A stretch of 15,782 nt of DNA from Pelagophyceae sp. CCMP2097. Lineage: Eukaryota; Sar; Pelagophyceae. The stretch is from NCBI GenBank assembly GCA_026770575.1, contig MU657329.1, positions 28,602 through 44,383 of the forward strand, given 5' to 3'. The position numbers and the translations under genes were made by a program. Under the pieces are notes generated by a model, which searched no databases, had not been told where the DNA came from, and saw only the letters and a program-made list of their open reading frames with translations. Each line of letters begins with the position of its first letter. Positions within the stretch are counted from its first letter, which is position 1. Below are positions 8,110 through 15,782 of the stretch, one piece after another.

Positions 8110-8719
8110 ATTTTAAAAAAAAAAAAGATTGATACTATGAGAATTATCACCATCTGCTCGATCAACAACAAAAAAAATCATTTTCAAAATTGGTCAAGAG
8201 CATTGATGGTGATGCAATCGGATCAGTAAGTATTAAATAATTGTACTGTGGTGGTTTGTCCATATTATTTTTAAAAATATTCAGAGCCCCTTTCATTTTT
8301 TCTTCCATCTGTATTATCGGATTGTTTCCCGGCGAATAATGAAAGACGCCCTTTATAATATCGAAATTCTCTTTTTTCTACCCAACACCTGTGAGACTCG
8401 ACTGCCCAACGAGTGTCCTGTAAAGTATATGTTTTTGTCAAGGGTTCAATCCGTGAATATTGCTCAATTTTTTGTGACTTTCAATGAAACGTGTAACTGA
8501 AGATTCTTTTCCTAATAAAATTGATAAATCTTCTTTTAAATCTTTTAAGTTTGTGGGATCAGTTCTCCTGAATCCAACGTAAAGATATTCATTAGTTTTG
8601 TCAAGATACACTTTACTATGTCGGTCACTGAGTTCTTTTTTTATATTTAGGTTGTCTGGTGTTATATTAGAGTATACGTTTTTGGATACGTCTGCTGTCG
8701 TTTTACGTAGATATTCCAT
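8110..8719 (-). pseudogene. Class 3 lipase-like alpha/beta hydrolase
   Basis: Minus strand, ATG at 8719-8717 (MEYLRKTTADV). The first frame runs to TGA about 8438 and contains YVGFRRTDPTNLKDL then a Gly-Lys-Glu-rich loop, matching the lipase-3 pattern of a strand, Arg-Gly/Arg-Thr-x-Pro and Asp-Leu-x-x-Asp-Leu helix. After a frame change, GHSLGSRVS is read at 8418-8392: the nucleophile elbow GxSxG. After another change, SPGNNP (about 8325-8342), DPIASPSM (about 8200-8223) and finally NSHSINLF (about 8127-8150) are seen. These fit the family's Asn-Pro-Gly loop, the catalytic Asp region and the catalytic His. All three triad positions are thus traceable in order across at least three frames. Such lipases hydrolyse ester bonds of lipids. 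In a virion they might help membrane passage. It is transcribed divergently from the penton-like gene, 39 bp away. Confidence 0.65.
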
Positions 8720-8758
8720 GTAATAAATATAAAAAAATTTAAAAAAATATATAGGTAT
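8720..8758. promoter_or_regulatory. Putative divergent promoter between lipase-like and penton-like genes
   Basis: 39 bp of pure A/T-dominated sequence between the two opposite ATGs, with TATATAGGTATATG ending at the plus-strand start. TATA-like runs also sit directly before 5783 (TTTATATATATATG) and about 20 bp before 11306 (TTTATATAAAAAG). In such an AT-rich element this could be chance; the case rests on the recurrence close to start codons and the short shared spacer. Confidence 0.35.
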
Positions 8759-9683
8759 ATGGATTCCATAAATGTGTATTTGAATACAATTGATGGTCAT
8801 TTCACAACTGACACAACACACTTTAAGCTAAATTCGAACATAGACATCCCTAATGGGTATACCGCTTTTTTTAATAAAAAGAGTTCTCTTGTATGAATTC
8901 CATTTTAAATATCCACGAAAAATGTACGACTGGATAACATTTTTTTTTCTCCTTATGACCGCAAGGTTACAAAATTTATTATAATCAAAAAAGGATTTTA
9001 TTCCAGCGAGGATTTTGTGGTCGAATTGGATAGAGTGTTTCTATTAAATGATGACAGTGGTAGTTTGACATAAGTTGTGATAAATTAAATTTTATTTATA
9101 AATAAAATTAGGTGGTGATCAAAATAGAATGACCAGTTTTGATTTACTGCAAAGCAAGGTATTAGACTTGATGAACATAAAGCATGGGGCATATCAGTAT
9201 GCCATTTCAAGTTATACATGCACTGATTTATATCAAAATATTCTCAATATACATTTATTTGTGAAGCAAGATAATTCGAATGAAAGAACCAGCGATGTAT
9301 CAACTCGAATCGCATCTCGCGTGGCGAAAATTCCCATTCTGCATAATTTTGGGTCATACATATATTTCGATTGTTTGTCCACACCGAATCGAGTAAAAAT
9401 ATCAAACAGATTGCTATCCAGCATTTCAATTTTATTACTGTTAGATAACGGGATCAAAATTTTTCCAGATTATTTCACGTGTAGTTTCACTGTCGAATTT
9501 GTACAAGAAAAACGAGAGGAAAAAATGAATACTATCATAAACTTTTTTTCGAAAACATTTTTAGGTGTAAACCAAGTTGACAACAGTTTTCGTTGGGGCA
9601 GCGAGAATCCTGAGTATGCTGGGCTTCCGTGTTATTTTCCAAAACAATCAGATATGTCCAAAAATAAACGTGGTACATTTTAA
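8759..9683 (+). pseudogene. Probable minor capsid (penton, single jelly-roll) protein
   Basis: ATG 8759 begins a frame that meets TGA 8894 and TAA 8906. A second frame is open from about 8909 to TAA about 9071. A third, from ATG 9129 to TAA 9681, carries the remainder. The first part contains many beta-prone short strands. The second has FIIIKKGFYSSEDFVVELDRV, positioned like the Ile-x-Gly-x-Tyr-Ser-x-x-x-Leu-x-x-x-Leu motif seen near the N-terminus of penton proteins of Polinton-like viruses. The 9129 frame is beta-rich with no Cys clusters. Position directly before the capsid gene supports a penton role, forming five-fold vertices. The C-terminal residues after about 9525 probably belong to the next small gene, joined by loss of a stop. 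Confidence 0.5.
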
Positions 9684-9819
9684 ATCATTTATATTTACAT
9701 ATTTAATGACGAATAAAAACAAACATCATCAAACAAACCTTGAAACATTTGTTTCACCTGGACGCACTTATCAAGTTTATCCTGCTACAAAGCAGGAATT
9801 TTATGAATCAAGCAGATAA
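9525..9819 (+). pseudogene. Small unrecognised virion-type protein overlapping the penton end
   Basis: ATG 9525 opens a plausible separate small protein in the penton frame (MNTIINFFSKTFLG...), which contains FRWGSENPEYAGLP and stops at TAA 9681. After a one-base frame change around 9670, the frame ending in TAA 9817 continues with SPGRTYQVYPATKQEFYESS. Total about 95 codons. Strong residue bias (Tyr, Pro, Gly, Phe) suggests a structural peptide. No domain recognised. It lies about 90 bp upstream of the major capsid gene. Confidence 0.35.
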
Positions 9820-9907
9820 AACTGAAAACGTAAGACGTCAAGAAAATTGAAAGAAAAAAAATATCCCCTTCGATTTAGTTTAAAAAATTATAATGTTTTG
9901 TTATATT

Positions 9908-11261
9908 ATGGACGAGATTAAAATGAGCATGTCAGATAGATTTGTTTCAAAAGACATGAGTGATAGCCCAATGGCGCAATCGTTTATTATTCGCCAAACT
10001 CCGCAGAATATTGGCAGTGCGTTCAAATCGGGGGATTTTATACGAGTTAATATTGGTGGATTATTTTCCAACCAATACCTTGACTCACGGGCTTCATGTC
10101 TTCGCATGAAGGTTAAAAGTACCACAGATATTCAATACTGTGCATCTGCGGCTGGTATTTTTAGTTCATTTGAATCAATTGATTTGACTTATTAGGGCAC
10201 TACTTTATCCTTTTAAAGAATGTACGGTATCTAAGTTGCACTCGTCGAAAAGCGCAGACAAACTGTTACATCCTTTAATGAGGTTGGCACGATGGCAGGT
10301 ATGCTTTTTGATGATAACTTTAACGATAACACCGGAGACGTTACCGAGGCTGCACTTGGACAACGGGGTATGACAATCGGTGGCACTGAGTCGTATGTGT
10401 TTTGTGACCCTGTATCTAATCATGCGAGTCTATTAAATACAAAAAAAATGATTCCGTTGTTTAGCAGCAGTCCCCTCGAACTATCGTACACGTTGGGCTC
10501 ACTCAATTATTCAGGTTTTTTTTTACACACAAGCACCGGAAAGACTACCATCGAATGCTCTCGAATTCAGTGACGTTGAACTGGTTTTAACCATTGTTCA
10601 ATTAAATGAAGCAACAAATTCACAAATTCTTGAAATGCAAAATGGTAATTTTTTGGTCGAAACTAAAAGTTATATTTCGACTGGCTATACGATTCCCGCG
10701 AATCAGGGCAAACACTCTATAAATCTTGGTCTATCTGTACGGAAGTCTGATGAATGTTTCTCTGGTTTAAACGCCCAAATCCAATGAAGATGGAACAAAA
10801 ATAGTCGACGCAATGCACCACGATATAAATAACTGTTTTATTAGAAACCATCTTAAAAGCTATGGTCTGTCAATAAACGGCTCGCTATGCGAAGCCCCTC
10901 GACTAGAAAGATGCGAGGCGGCGGAATCTATGTGTATGTCATTGATAGCGGCAGGAAAATTGGGAGGTACATTTGAAACTTCGTACGCTTTATCTTTATA
11001 TTTATGCGAGATGGATTCATACGACGATATACACACACCGTGTACTGTTGAGTCTTTTGTTGGAGATTTTAATTTATGTACATACAAGGAGCGGGAAGAA
11101 GATGTCTGCTCAGATGAAATAATTACGCATCAACTACACATTTGACTCTGGAATATGGTGCATAAGCTCAAGCATCACAGAATTTGTGTGTTTTTTCTGA
11201 ATTTAAACAGGTATGCGTACTTGATATGTCTGGAAGTGGTTTATTGTCTGTTGTGCAATAA
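9908..11261 (+). pseudogene. Major capsid protein, double jelly-roll type
   Basis: ATG 9908 (MDEIKMSMSD) was chosen as the start because upstream codons are AT-rich and unlike the gene. About 440 codons. Frame one covers 9908-10573 with TAG 10193, TAA 10214 and TAA 10232 inside. The next begins near 10530 and ends TGA 10785. Then 10813-11145. The last frame, from about 11127 to TAA 11259, has TAA 11163. Early residues (SDSPMAQSFIIRQTPQ, then GDFIRVNIGGLFSNQYLD) match the N-terminal signature region of Polinton-like virus capsid proteins; a central IPLF segment and Gly/Asn-rich loops fit the two stacked jelly-rolls. The C-terminus ends in LTLEYGA and DMSGSGLLSVVQ, similar to the closing strand of this family. 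This protein forms the icosahedral shell. Confidence 0.7.
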
Positions 11262-11305
11262 AATTAACAAACAAAAATTTATATAAAAAGATTAACTATA
11301 CAATA
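11259..11305 (+). promoter_or_regulatory. AATAAA at capsid stop and TATA-like run before the fibre gene
   Basis: The capsid stop lies in CAATAAAATTAAC, an AATAAA-type polyadenylation hexamer overlapping TAA (11258-11263). TTTATATAAAAAG follows at about 11278-11290, 16 bp before the next ATG. Both may be functional signals, but AT-rich composition makes chance matches common. Confidence 0.3.
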
Positions 11306-13139
11306 ATGAAAAATCGTAGTATTTTAAAAAATTATGACAATAAAATGACTTCTTTAATCGCGGGAAACAATATTGAAATTATTGACAATGTAATCAGTTC
11401 GACAACACCGATACAAAATAAGAGATGAGTTCGCTGGGATGGCTAATCGCCCATCCTCAGAAATAAATTATTTCAAAGATCAAAACTTATTAACCGTAAA
11501 TGGTTTTAACCAGATACAGAAAGTAGAAAATGGGCTTATATTTGAAAACCACCAAATTTATACTTCACACAAAGTCAATTTTAGTGAACAATTTGTATTT
11601 GTTAATAATTCCCAATCAGCACTGAGTGAAATATCAATCAACCCAGAACTATTTACAAACAGAAATGAAATCAATGAAATTATCGATACAATCAATGAAA
11701 ACGACGAAGAGATAAAAGGAACTGTAATACAGGTAATAGAACAAGAGCAAATAACTTGCCAGGAATTTGAATAAAGTTGACGCAAATTTAAAAAAAGGAA
11801 ATAAATCTCGTCAAACTATCAATTGATCCAAACCAAACGAATACAACCGTCGAAACTAACCGAGTTATTGATGATTTAAATATTTTTAATAATTATATTA
11901 ATATAAGAACAGATAATATTAAAAATATACAATTGCCATTGAATGCGTTAAAAACAGAACTTTTACAATCTGAAAATTTAATTAAAAATGAACTAGATTC
12001 CGAGATCACTAGAGCCAAACTTGCGGAGAATAGTATAACTGATTTAATAACAGAATATTCAACGAATCCCCCGATTTTTCCTTACCTACTTTCGAAATGA
12101 AAGAGGAAAGTTTGCGTTTCGGGAATGATAGTGGTTCTCTTTATACGGTAGAAAAAGATAATAATTTATCGGAAAATGGTCATGATTTTACAAGCATTCA
12201 GCAAGAGATAACGCCGCACTACCGAAAAAAGGTTGTGGTCTGAAAAAAAAATACCGAATAATTTTAATTTTGAAGTGGTTTAGACCAGAGATATGGCTAT
12301 TTTGTTTAGTTTTTTTAGAAGTAACGCCGGATGTATTCATGCACGATAAAACAAAAACGATTGAGGAGAATATAATCAACAGTAATTTTTAAGATTCTAC
12401 ACAAAATGCTTATATTTATTTTAATAAGAACGAGCTGAATGATAGATTTAATTCCCAAAGCCAGTTTACATATGGTAGGGGTATTTTTAGGTCTAACTTA
12501 GATTTAATAAGCATCAATGGCGAATTTAATACTTAACTTGAAATTGAACAAATTTATTATAATAAGACAGAAATTAATAACAAATTGGTAAATAAATCTG
12601 AAACATTTTCGGTTGCAAGAGGAATTGATTACATAAAAAATATATTAACATTGAAAAAAGTTCGATATTGACTGATACACAACTTGAAGGAAAAAATTAC
12701 GATAAACAAACGATTGATACAAAATTTCGCAAAATAATAGCACCACTTCTATGATTCGTAATGAATTGAATAGAGCAGTATCCGCAACAAATAGCGGTAT
12801 ACGATATGATGTTGATAGTGCCACTTTAAGTATCAAAGTTTTTAATGAAGTTCGAAAATTAAATGACGGGATTTCTTTCAGAAATACATCAGGATTCGAA
12901 TCGTTTTCATTGAGGTTTTCATCTGATTTTTCTTTTACCAGTTCATTATCAACTTTGAGCCAGATTGAATTAAACCCAGTTAGTTTCTACAATTGAACAC
13001 AGTCTCTAGTGATAAAATAATTGAAGAACTCAACGACTTTGTTGGCAGAAGATCAATTTTAAGCACTGTGCGGAATTATCTCTTACGTGATTCAATGAGG
13101 CGGCTGAACATACAGTCTACCTGGCTTGGCTATCTTTGA
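11306..13139 (+). pseudogene. Fibre/spike-like attachment protein with repeated motifs and heptad-rich stalk
   Basis: Begins at ATG 11306 and is read through several frames: 11306 to TGA 11426; 11439 (open to 11774); about 11807-12098; about 12396-12678; 12751-12996; 12993-13139. About 600 codons in total. Frequent stops include TAA near 12534. The middle carries LDSEITRAKLAENSI, the E-x-x-R-A-x-x-A-E pattern common in phage and virus fibre stalks, and three copies of an aromatic-x-Lys-x-Glu motif (see findings). Long Ile/Leu/Asn/Asp/Glu/Lys repeats suggest a coiled or beta-helical stalk. The distal part (12751-12996) is Ser/Phe-rich, like a knob. Placement directly downstream of the capsid gene fits a receptor-binding fibre. 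No homologue is claimed. Confidence 0.5.
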
Positions 13140-13347
13140 CGTGTTCGAACAAATTTAAATTAATCATTGTTCGTGGGTATGTTATTATTTCTTTGTTTTC
13201 TTTGTTTTCTTTATTTTCTTATTTAGTTATTTTGATATTGAATTTCGATGGACGTGATGATTTTGTTACCGTTTCGCGTCCTTTTAAATAATAATATAAT
13301 AATAGACGTAATGTTATTGGATTTTCTGTACAACGAACTATGTCGAT
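13140..13347. other. AT-rich spacer with TTTGTTTTC repeats
   Basis: After the fibre stop. It includes about three TTTGTTTTC / TTTATTTTC units (about 13190-13220). A frame from ATG 13248 (MDVMILLPF) is open for about 42 codons, ending in TAG near 13374, with no recognisable domain. It may belong to the decayed region that follows. Confidence 0.35.
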
Positions 13348-13851
13348 ATGGGATTTATAGCATTTTCTATGCATAGAGTACCATCTTTATTCAACATCCG
13401 TATGTTCAAACGATTATTTTTAAGCTTCCGCTCCTTACGTAATATTGTCGAATTGATTGCATCCATTATATATGTTTATAATGGTTTATTTATACTCGAT
13501 TTGACACAATATCTAACAACATTTTTATTATAAAAAAAACTTTTTCTGTTGTGTTTCTATCATTTAAAATGTTACATATGTAATTTTTCTAAGATATGAT
13601 TATAAATTGGATGATATAAGTAAGTTTCATAAAGCGTTGGCTTTCTTCAGAATTTCAAATTCTTGTTTGAATTAATTTTTAATTTTTTGCGCTCGCTTAT
13701 AAAATTTTTTTTTGATAAAGTAGAGTCTTCTCGCATTAAGACACCCGATTTCGCAAATAAAATTGTTTTTTGTCGACTTTTATTATCTTTTTCCCCAACA
13801 GAAATACGGCAAATAATTGAGCATCACTTGGACCCTTCGCCATTTACTTAA
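13348..13851 (+). pseudogene. Decayed unrecognised gene
   Basis: Fragments in several frames form one protein-like track. A Leu/Ile/Phe-rich piece (13348-13533) contains LFLSFRSLRNIVELIASIIY. A short piece (about 13595-13672) reads KLDDISKFHKALAFF. A piece (13663-13851) contains LIFNFLRSLIKFFF then KTPDFANKIV and RLLLSFSPTEIRQII, ending in TAA. The region is open for most of its length but shifts frame and has no shared start. Alpha-helical, with Leu/Phe heptad-like spacing. No domain was recognised. It sits just inside the right terminal repeat, a place where integrases or transposases often lie in such elements, but no DDE or tyrosine-recombinase motif is visible. Confidence 0.35.
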
Positions 13852-13879
13852 TGTATCAACTTAATATATTCTTATTATA

Positions 13880-14987
13880 CACATGTCTTGTTTTGAAGTT
13901 TACAACATCTCTGATTTTGTTATAAAATTTAAGCATTTTTTTCTATTTTTTTATGAAATTATTTGTAACTTATTGGTATTTTATTAAAGCCTATTACATG
14001 GTAGTATATGGTATGAGACTATAAGACCTTTATAGATCTTTATAGATCTTTATAGATCTTAATAGACCTCAACGAATCAAGTCCTACACTCTCAAAATCT
14101 TTTTTCTCTTTCTTAATGTCTATTTTATGTTTCAAAAAAAAAAATGCTCCGAAAATCTCATAGGGAAACCGCGCGGGTTTTACGAAAAATTACGAAAAAA
14201 TACGAAAATTTCAAAAAGCTTTTTCTCCCCCCTTATGCTTTTTATGCTTTCAAAATTTCCCAAAATTCCAATGATTTCCCAAAATTCCAAAAAAATCCTA
14301 AAATAATGTGTTTTTGATTCGAGAAATCCTCAAATTCCTCAAATTCCTCAAATTTAGAAAAGCTTCAAAAATCCGAAAATCCGAAAATCCGAAAATTCCG
14401 AAAAATCAAAAATCAAAAATCAAAAAAATCCAAAAATCATAAAACTCCAAAAATCAAAAATCAAAAATCCTAAAATGTGGCTGGGGCAAGTAGAAATGCA
14501 CTATTACTACTAGCAAATCAAATCCGAGTTAGCTGGCCTACGGTGTAGATCTTGGCGAGCCCGATCGAATTGACCAAACGCCGCTGTAAAAACCGTCGTA
14601 CTCGTCGCGGGAGGACCCGGGGCAAGTAGGAATTGAACAAAAAAGGGCACGTTTCCCCGTTTTTTTTCAAAACGAGTTTTTGGCTGTGCGTGTGCGCACG
14701 CTCGCGCGGGTCGCGCCCAGATCATTAAAACCGCTCCAACACTAAATCGCGTTTTACTCGATAACTCCCCTCGCCAATAAGGTTGCATTTCTACTTGCCC
14801 CAGCCACAAATCCTTAAATCCGAAAAATCCTAAAAAAATCAAAAAATCAAAAATCAAAAAAAAACTTCAAAACTTCAAAATCACAATAAGCAACTTAAAT
14901 CCAAATGCGTTGGATTATATTTTTACTATTTAAAAAAAAAAAATCCCTCATCACCCTGGGGGGATGTATATTCACGTGTACGACGCG
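13880..14987 (-). repeat. Right terminal inverted repeat, about 775 bp plus a 333-bp insert
   Basis: Reverse complement of 691-1441: inner edge CACATGTCTTG at 13880, outer edge CGTGTACGACGCG at 14987. Matching blocks include GATTCGTTGAGGTCTATTA, ACCGCGCGGGTTTTACG and CAAATGCGTTGGATT. Differences from the left copy are indels, altered tandem arrays and the 333-bp insertion at 14476-14808, which accounts for most of the length excess. Confidence 0.92.
14476..14808. mobile_element. MITE-like element with 25-bp perfect inverted ends, nested in the right terminal repeat
   Basis: Left end TGTGGCTGGGGCAAG... (14476-14500) and right end ...CTTGCCCCAGCCACA (14784-14808) are perfect 25-bp reverse complements. 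The core is GC-richer than the surrounding element and like the host flanks. No open frame of note. A third copy of the end core, GGGGCAAGTAGG, lies inside at 14619-14630. The matching position in the left terminal repeat is uninterrupted. Target duplication is not clear because the surrounding sequence is simple T/A-rich repeat. Likely a non-autonomous host DNA transposon that landed after the virus-like element. Confidence 0.8.
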
Positions 14988-14993
14988 TGTACA
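14988..14993. repeat. Right copy of TGTACA, candidate 6-bp target site duplication
   Basis: Pairs with 685-690. It immediately abuts the last codon of the nuclease N-domain fragment (TGC at 14996-14994 on the minus strand). Confidence 0.5.
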
Positions 14994-15404
14994 GCACGAG
15001 CAGCCAAATTCGCATGCCAAGCTGGGGTCTGCGCCGATAAGCCGCCGAACCTGGGCCTCGTCGCGCTCGCTCGGCGGCAGCTTCATTATCTCGATCGCTT
15101 CGTCTTTAGCGGCAGCCGCCGCCTCTTGTCGTCGTAAACGCCCCGCCTTCTTCGCCGGGTACGTCGCGCCGTCAAACACGATTTGTACCTCGCCAACGAT
15201 GCACAGCCATTGGCGAAGCCGACTCAGGAACGCGTGGATCAGCGGCCCGACGTCGCCTCGAATCACGAGCGCGTAGTTGACGCCAGTGGCGTGCGCCAAC
15301 TGGCGCGCCCACAAGTTTCCATCAACAGCAAGGGACTTGCTCTTGAAGCCCCCCAAACGCCTTTGCGGCGCGTCGAGGAAATTCCACAGGTCCTTCACGC
15401 CCAT
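14994..15404 (-). pseudogene. XPG/FEN1-family nuclease, N-domain (host gene, 5' part)
   Basis: ATG at 15404-15402 on the minus strand, chosen because it starts the family's canonical MGVKDLW (compare the MGVxGLW start of XPG); an in-frame upstream ATG (15485) would add 27 unrelated residues. 137 codons reach the element edge. XPG_N landmarks: Asp28 in LAVDGNLW and Asp78 in IVFDGATYPAKK, both metal-ligand positions, then the basic RLRR segment and an Ala-rich helix. The reading frame enters the insertion at TGT ACA and becomes noise. The remaining I-domain is at 353-688 on the same strand. The frames differ by 2 nt when the halves are placed end to end, so either a small indel or an intron disrupts the pre-insertion frame. 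Probably a nuclear DNA repair/replication nuclease in origin; now split and presumed dead. Confidence 0.8.
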
Positions 15405-15782
15405 CTCGTACGAGGTTGCGACGTCACTCGGGAGCGGCCGAGCGAGGCTCGATCGAAGCAGGGAAGGTTGACATGTGCGGGACATCCGCAGGCCTGCCCA
15501 ATGGGACCTCAGCCACCTCGTGCACCTTTTTTCGATCGTTGTGGCTCCCAGGGTGTGTGCTGCAGCGCTGGAGACTTCTAGAGCAGCGAGGAACTATCCC
15601 ACCGAGAGGCCTTTGGGGCAAGGCCCCGAAGGCGGAGCCCGCGCAAGCTGGAGCTGGCAGGTGACATTTGTGGTTCGCACACAATCACCTCGCCACGAGG
15701 CCTGCGTGCACCGTCGGCAGCCGACAAACGACCCAAAAGTATCTAAAACGACACACGCCCCGCATGCACCGGCAAGCAAGGA
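15405..15782. other. Host flank upstream of the nuclease gene
   Basis: GC-rich sequence upstream of the nuclease ATG, presumably its 5' leader and promoter. The open frames here (15183-15581 plus, 15424-15684 minus) have the low-complexity Arg/Pro/Ala look of GC-rich noncoding DNA. No TATA box, tRNA or repeat was recognised. Confidence 0.4.

Larger units (their letters stand above)
685..14993. mobile_element. Endogenous Polinton-like virus / Maverick-type element, decayed, inserted in a host nuclease gene
   Basis: A 14.3-kb unit with long terminal inverted repeats and a sharp drop in GC against both flanks. It carries virus hallmark genes: A32-like packaging ATPase, double-jelly-roll-like major capsid protein, probable penton, fibre-like protein, and a replicase with SF1 helicase and GIY-YIG nuclease, plus a lipase-like gene. 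Size, repeats, 6-bp candidate duplication and gene set fit Polinton-like viruses, Mavericks or adintoviruses. A classical protein-primed PolB, retroviral-type integrase and Ulp1-type protease were not recognised, so the exact lineage is open. All large genes are broken, so this copy cannot make its own products. A younger 333-bp element sits inside the right repeat. Confidence 0.85.

Noticed and set aside
8345..8440. hAT-transposase-like DTRW motif on the minus strand
   Set aside because: The same bases read in the neighbouring frame give GHSLG, which fits the lipase pattern before and after it; the DTRW reading has no further support.
685..13139. Stop-codon reassignment to explain interrupted frames
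   Set aside because: In-frame interruptions use TAA, TAG and TGA alike, and frameshifts are also present, so decay explains them better than an alternative code.
15183..15684. Open frames in the GC-rich right flank
   Set aside because: Low-complexity Arg/Pro/Ala products, partly antisense to the nuclease N-domain; expected by chance in GC-rich DNA.
1..15782. tRNA or rRNA genes
   Set aside because: No conserved tRNA box A/B pairs or rRNA core sequence recognised by eye.

Overview
The window is eukaryotic. GC-rich flanking DNA (about 1-684 and 14994-15782) carries the two halves of one minus-strand XPG/FEN1-family nuclease gene. The halves are separated by a 14.3-kb, very AT-rich insertion bounded by long terminal inverted repeats (left about 691-1441, right about 13880-14987). 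A palindromic TGTACA lies at each outer edge (685-690 and 14988-14993) and is the best candidate for a 6-bp target site duplication. The host cannot be named from the sequence.

The insertion looks like an endogenous, decayed dsDNA virus of the Polinton-like virus / Maverick / adintovirus assemblage. Left to right it holds: a degenerate ORF (1662-1826); a roughly 1,050-codon replicase gene broken into many frames (1902-5076) with an unrecognised N-terminal replicase half, an SF1 (Pif1/RecD-like) helicase and a C-terminal GIY-YIG nuclease domain; a poorly coding stretch (5077-5649); small genes (5650-5763, 5783-6238, 6284-6556, 6573-6776); an A32-like packaging ATPase (about 6894-7571); an unrecognised gene (7589-8059); a minus-strand class-3-lipase-like gene (about 8110-8719); a probable minor capsid/penton gene starting 39 bp away in the opposite direction (8759-9683); a small gene overlapping its end (9525-9819); the major capsid protein (9908-11261); a fibre-like gene with repeated Y-x-K-x-E-hydrophobic motifs (11306-13139); and an unrecognised decayed coding region (13348-13851).

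The gene set implies a complete virion programme (replicate, package, build capsid, attach, perhaps disrupt membranes), but almost every long gene is broken by in-frame stops of all three kinds and by frameshifts, so this copy is a fossil. The right terminal repeat was later hit by a 333-bp, GC-richer element with its own 25-bp inverted ends (14476-14808), a MITE-like host transposon that the left repeat lacks. No integrase or protein-primed PolB of classical Polinton type could be recognised. Family assignments rest on motifs read by eye, without database searches.
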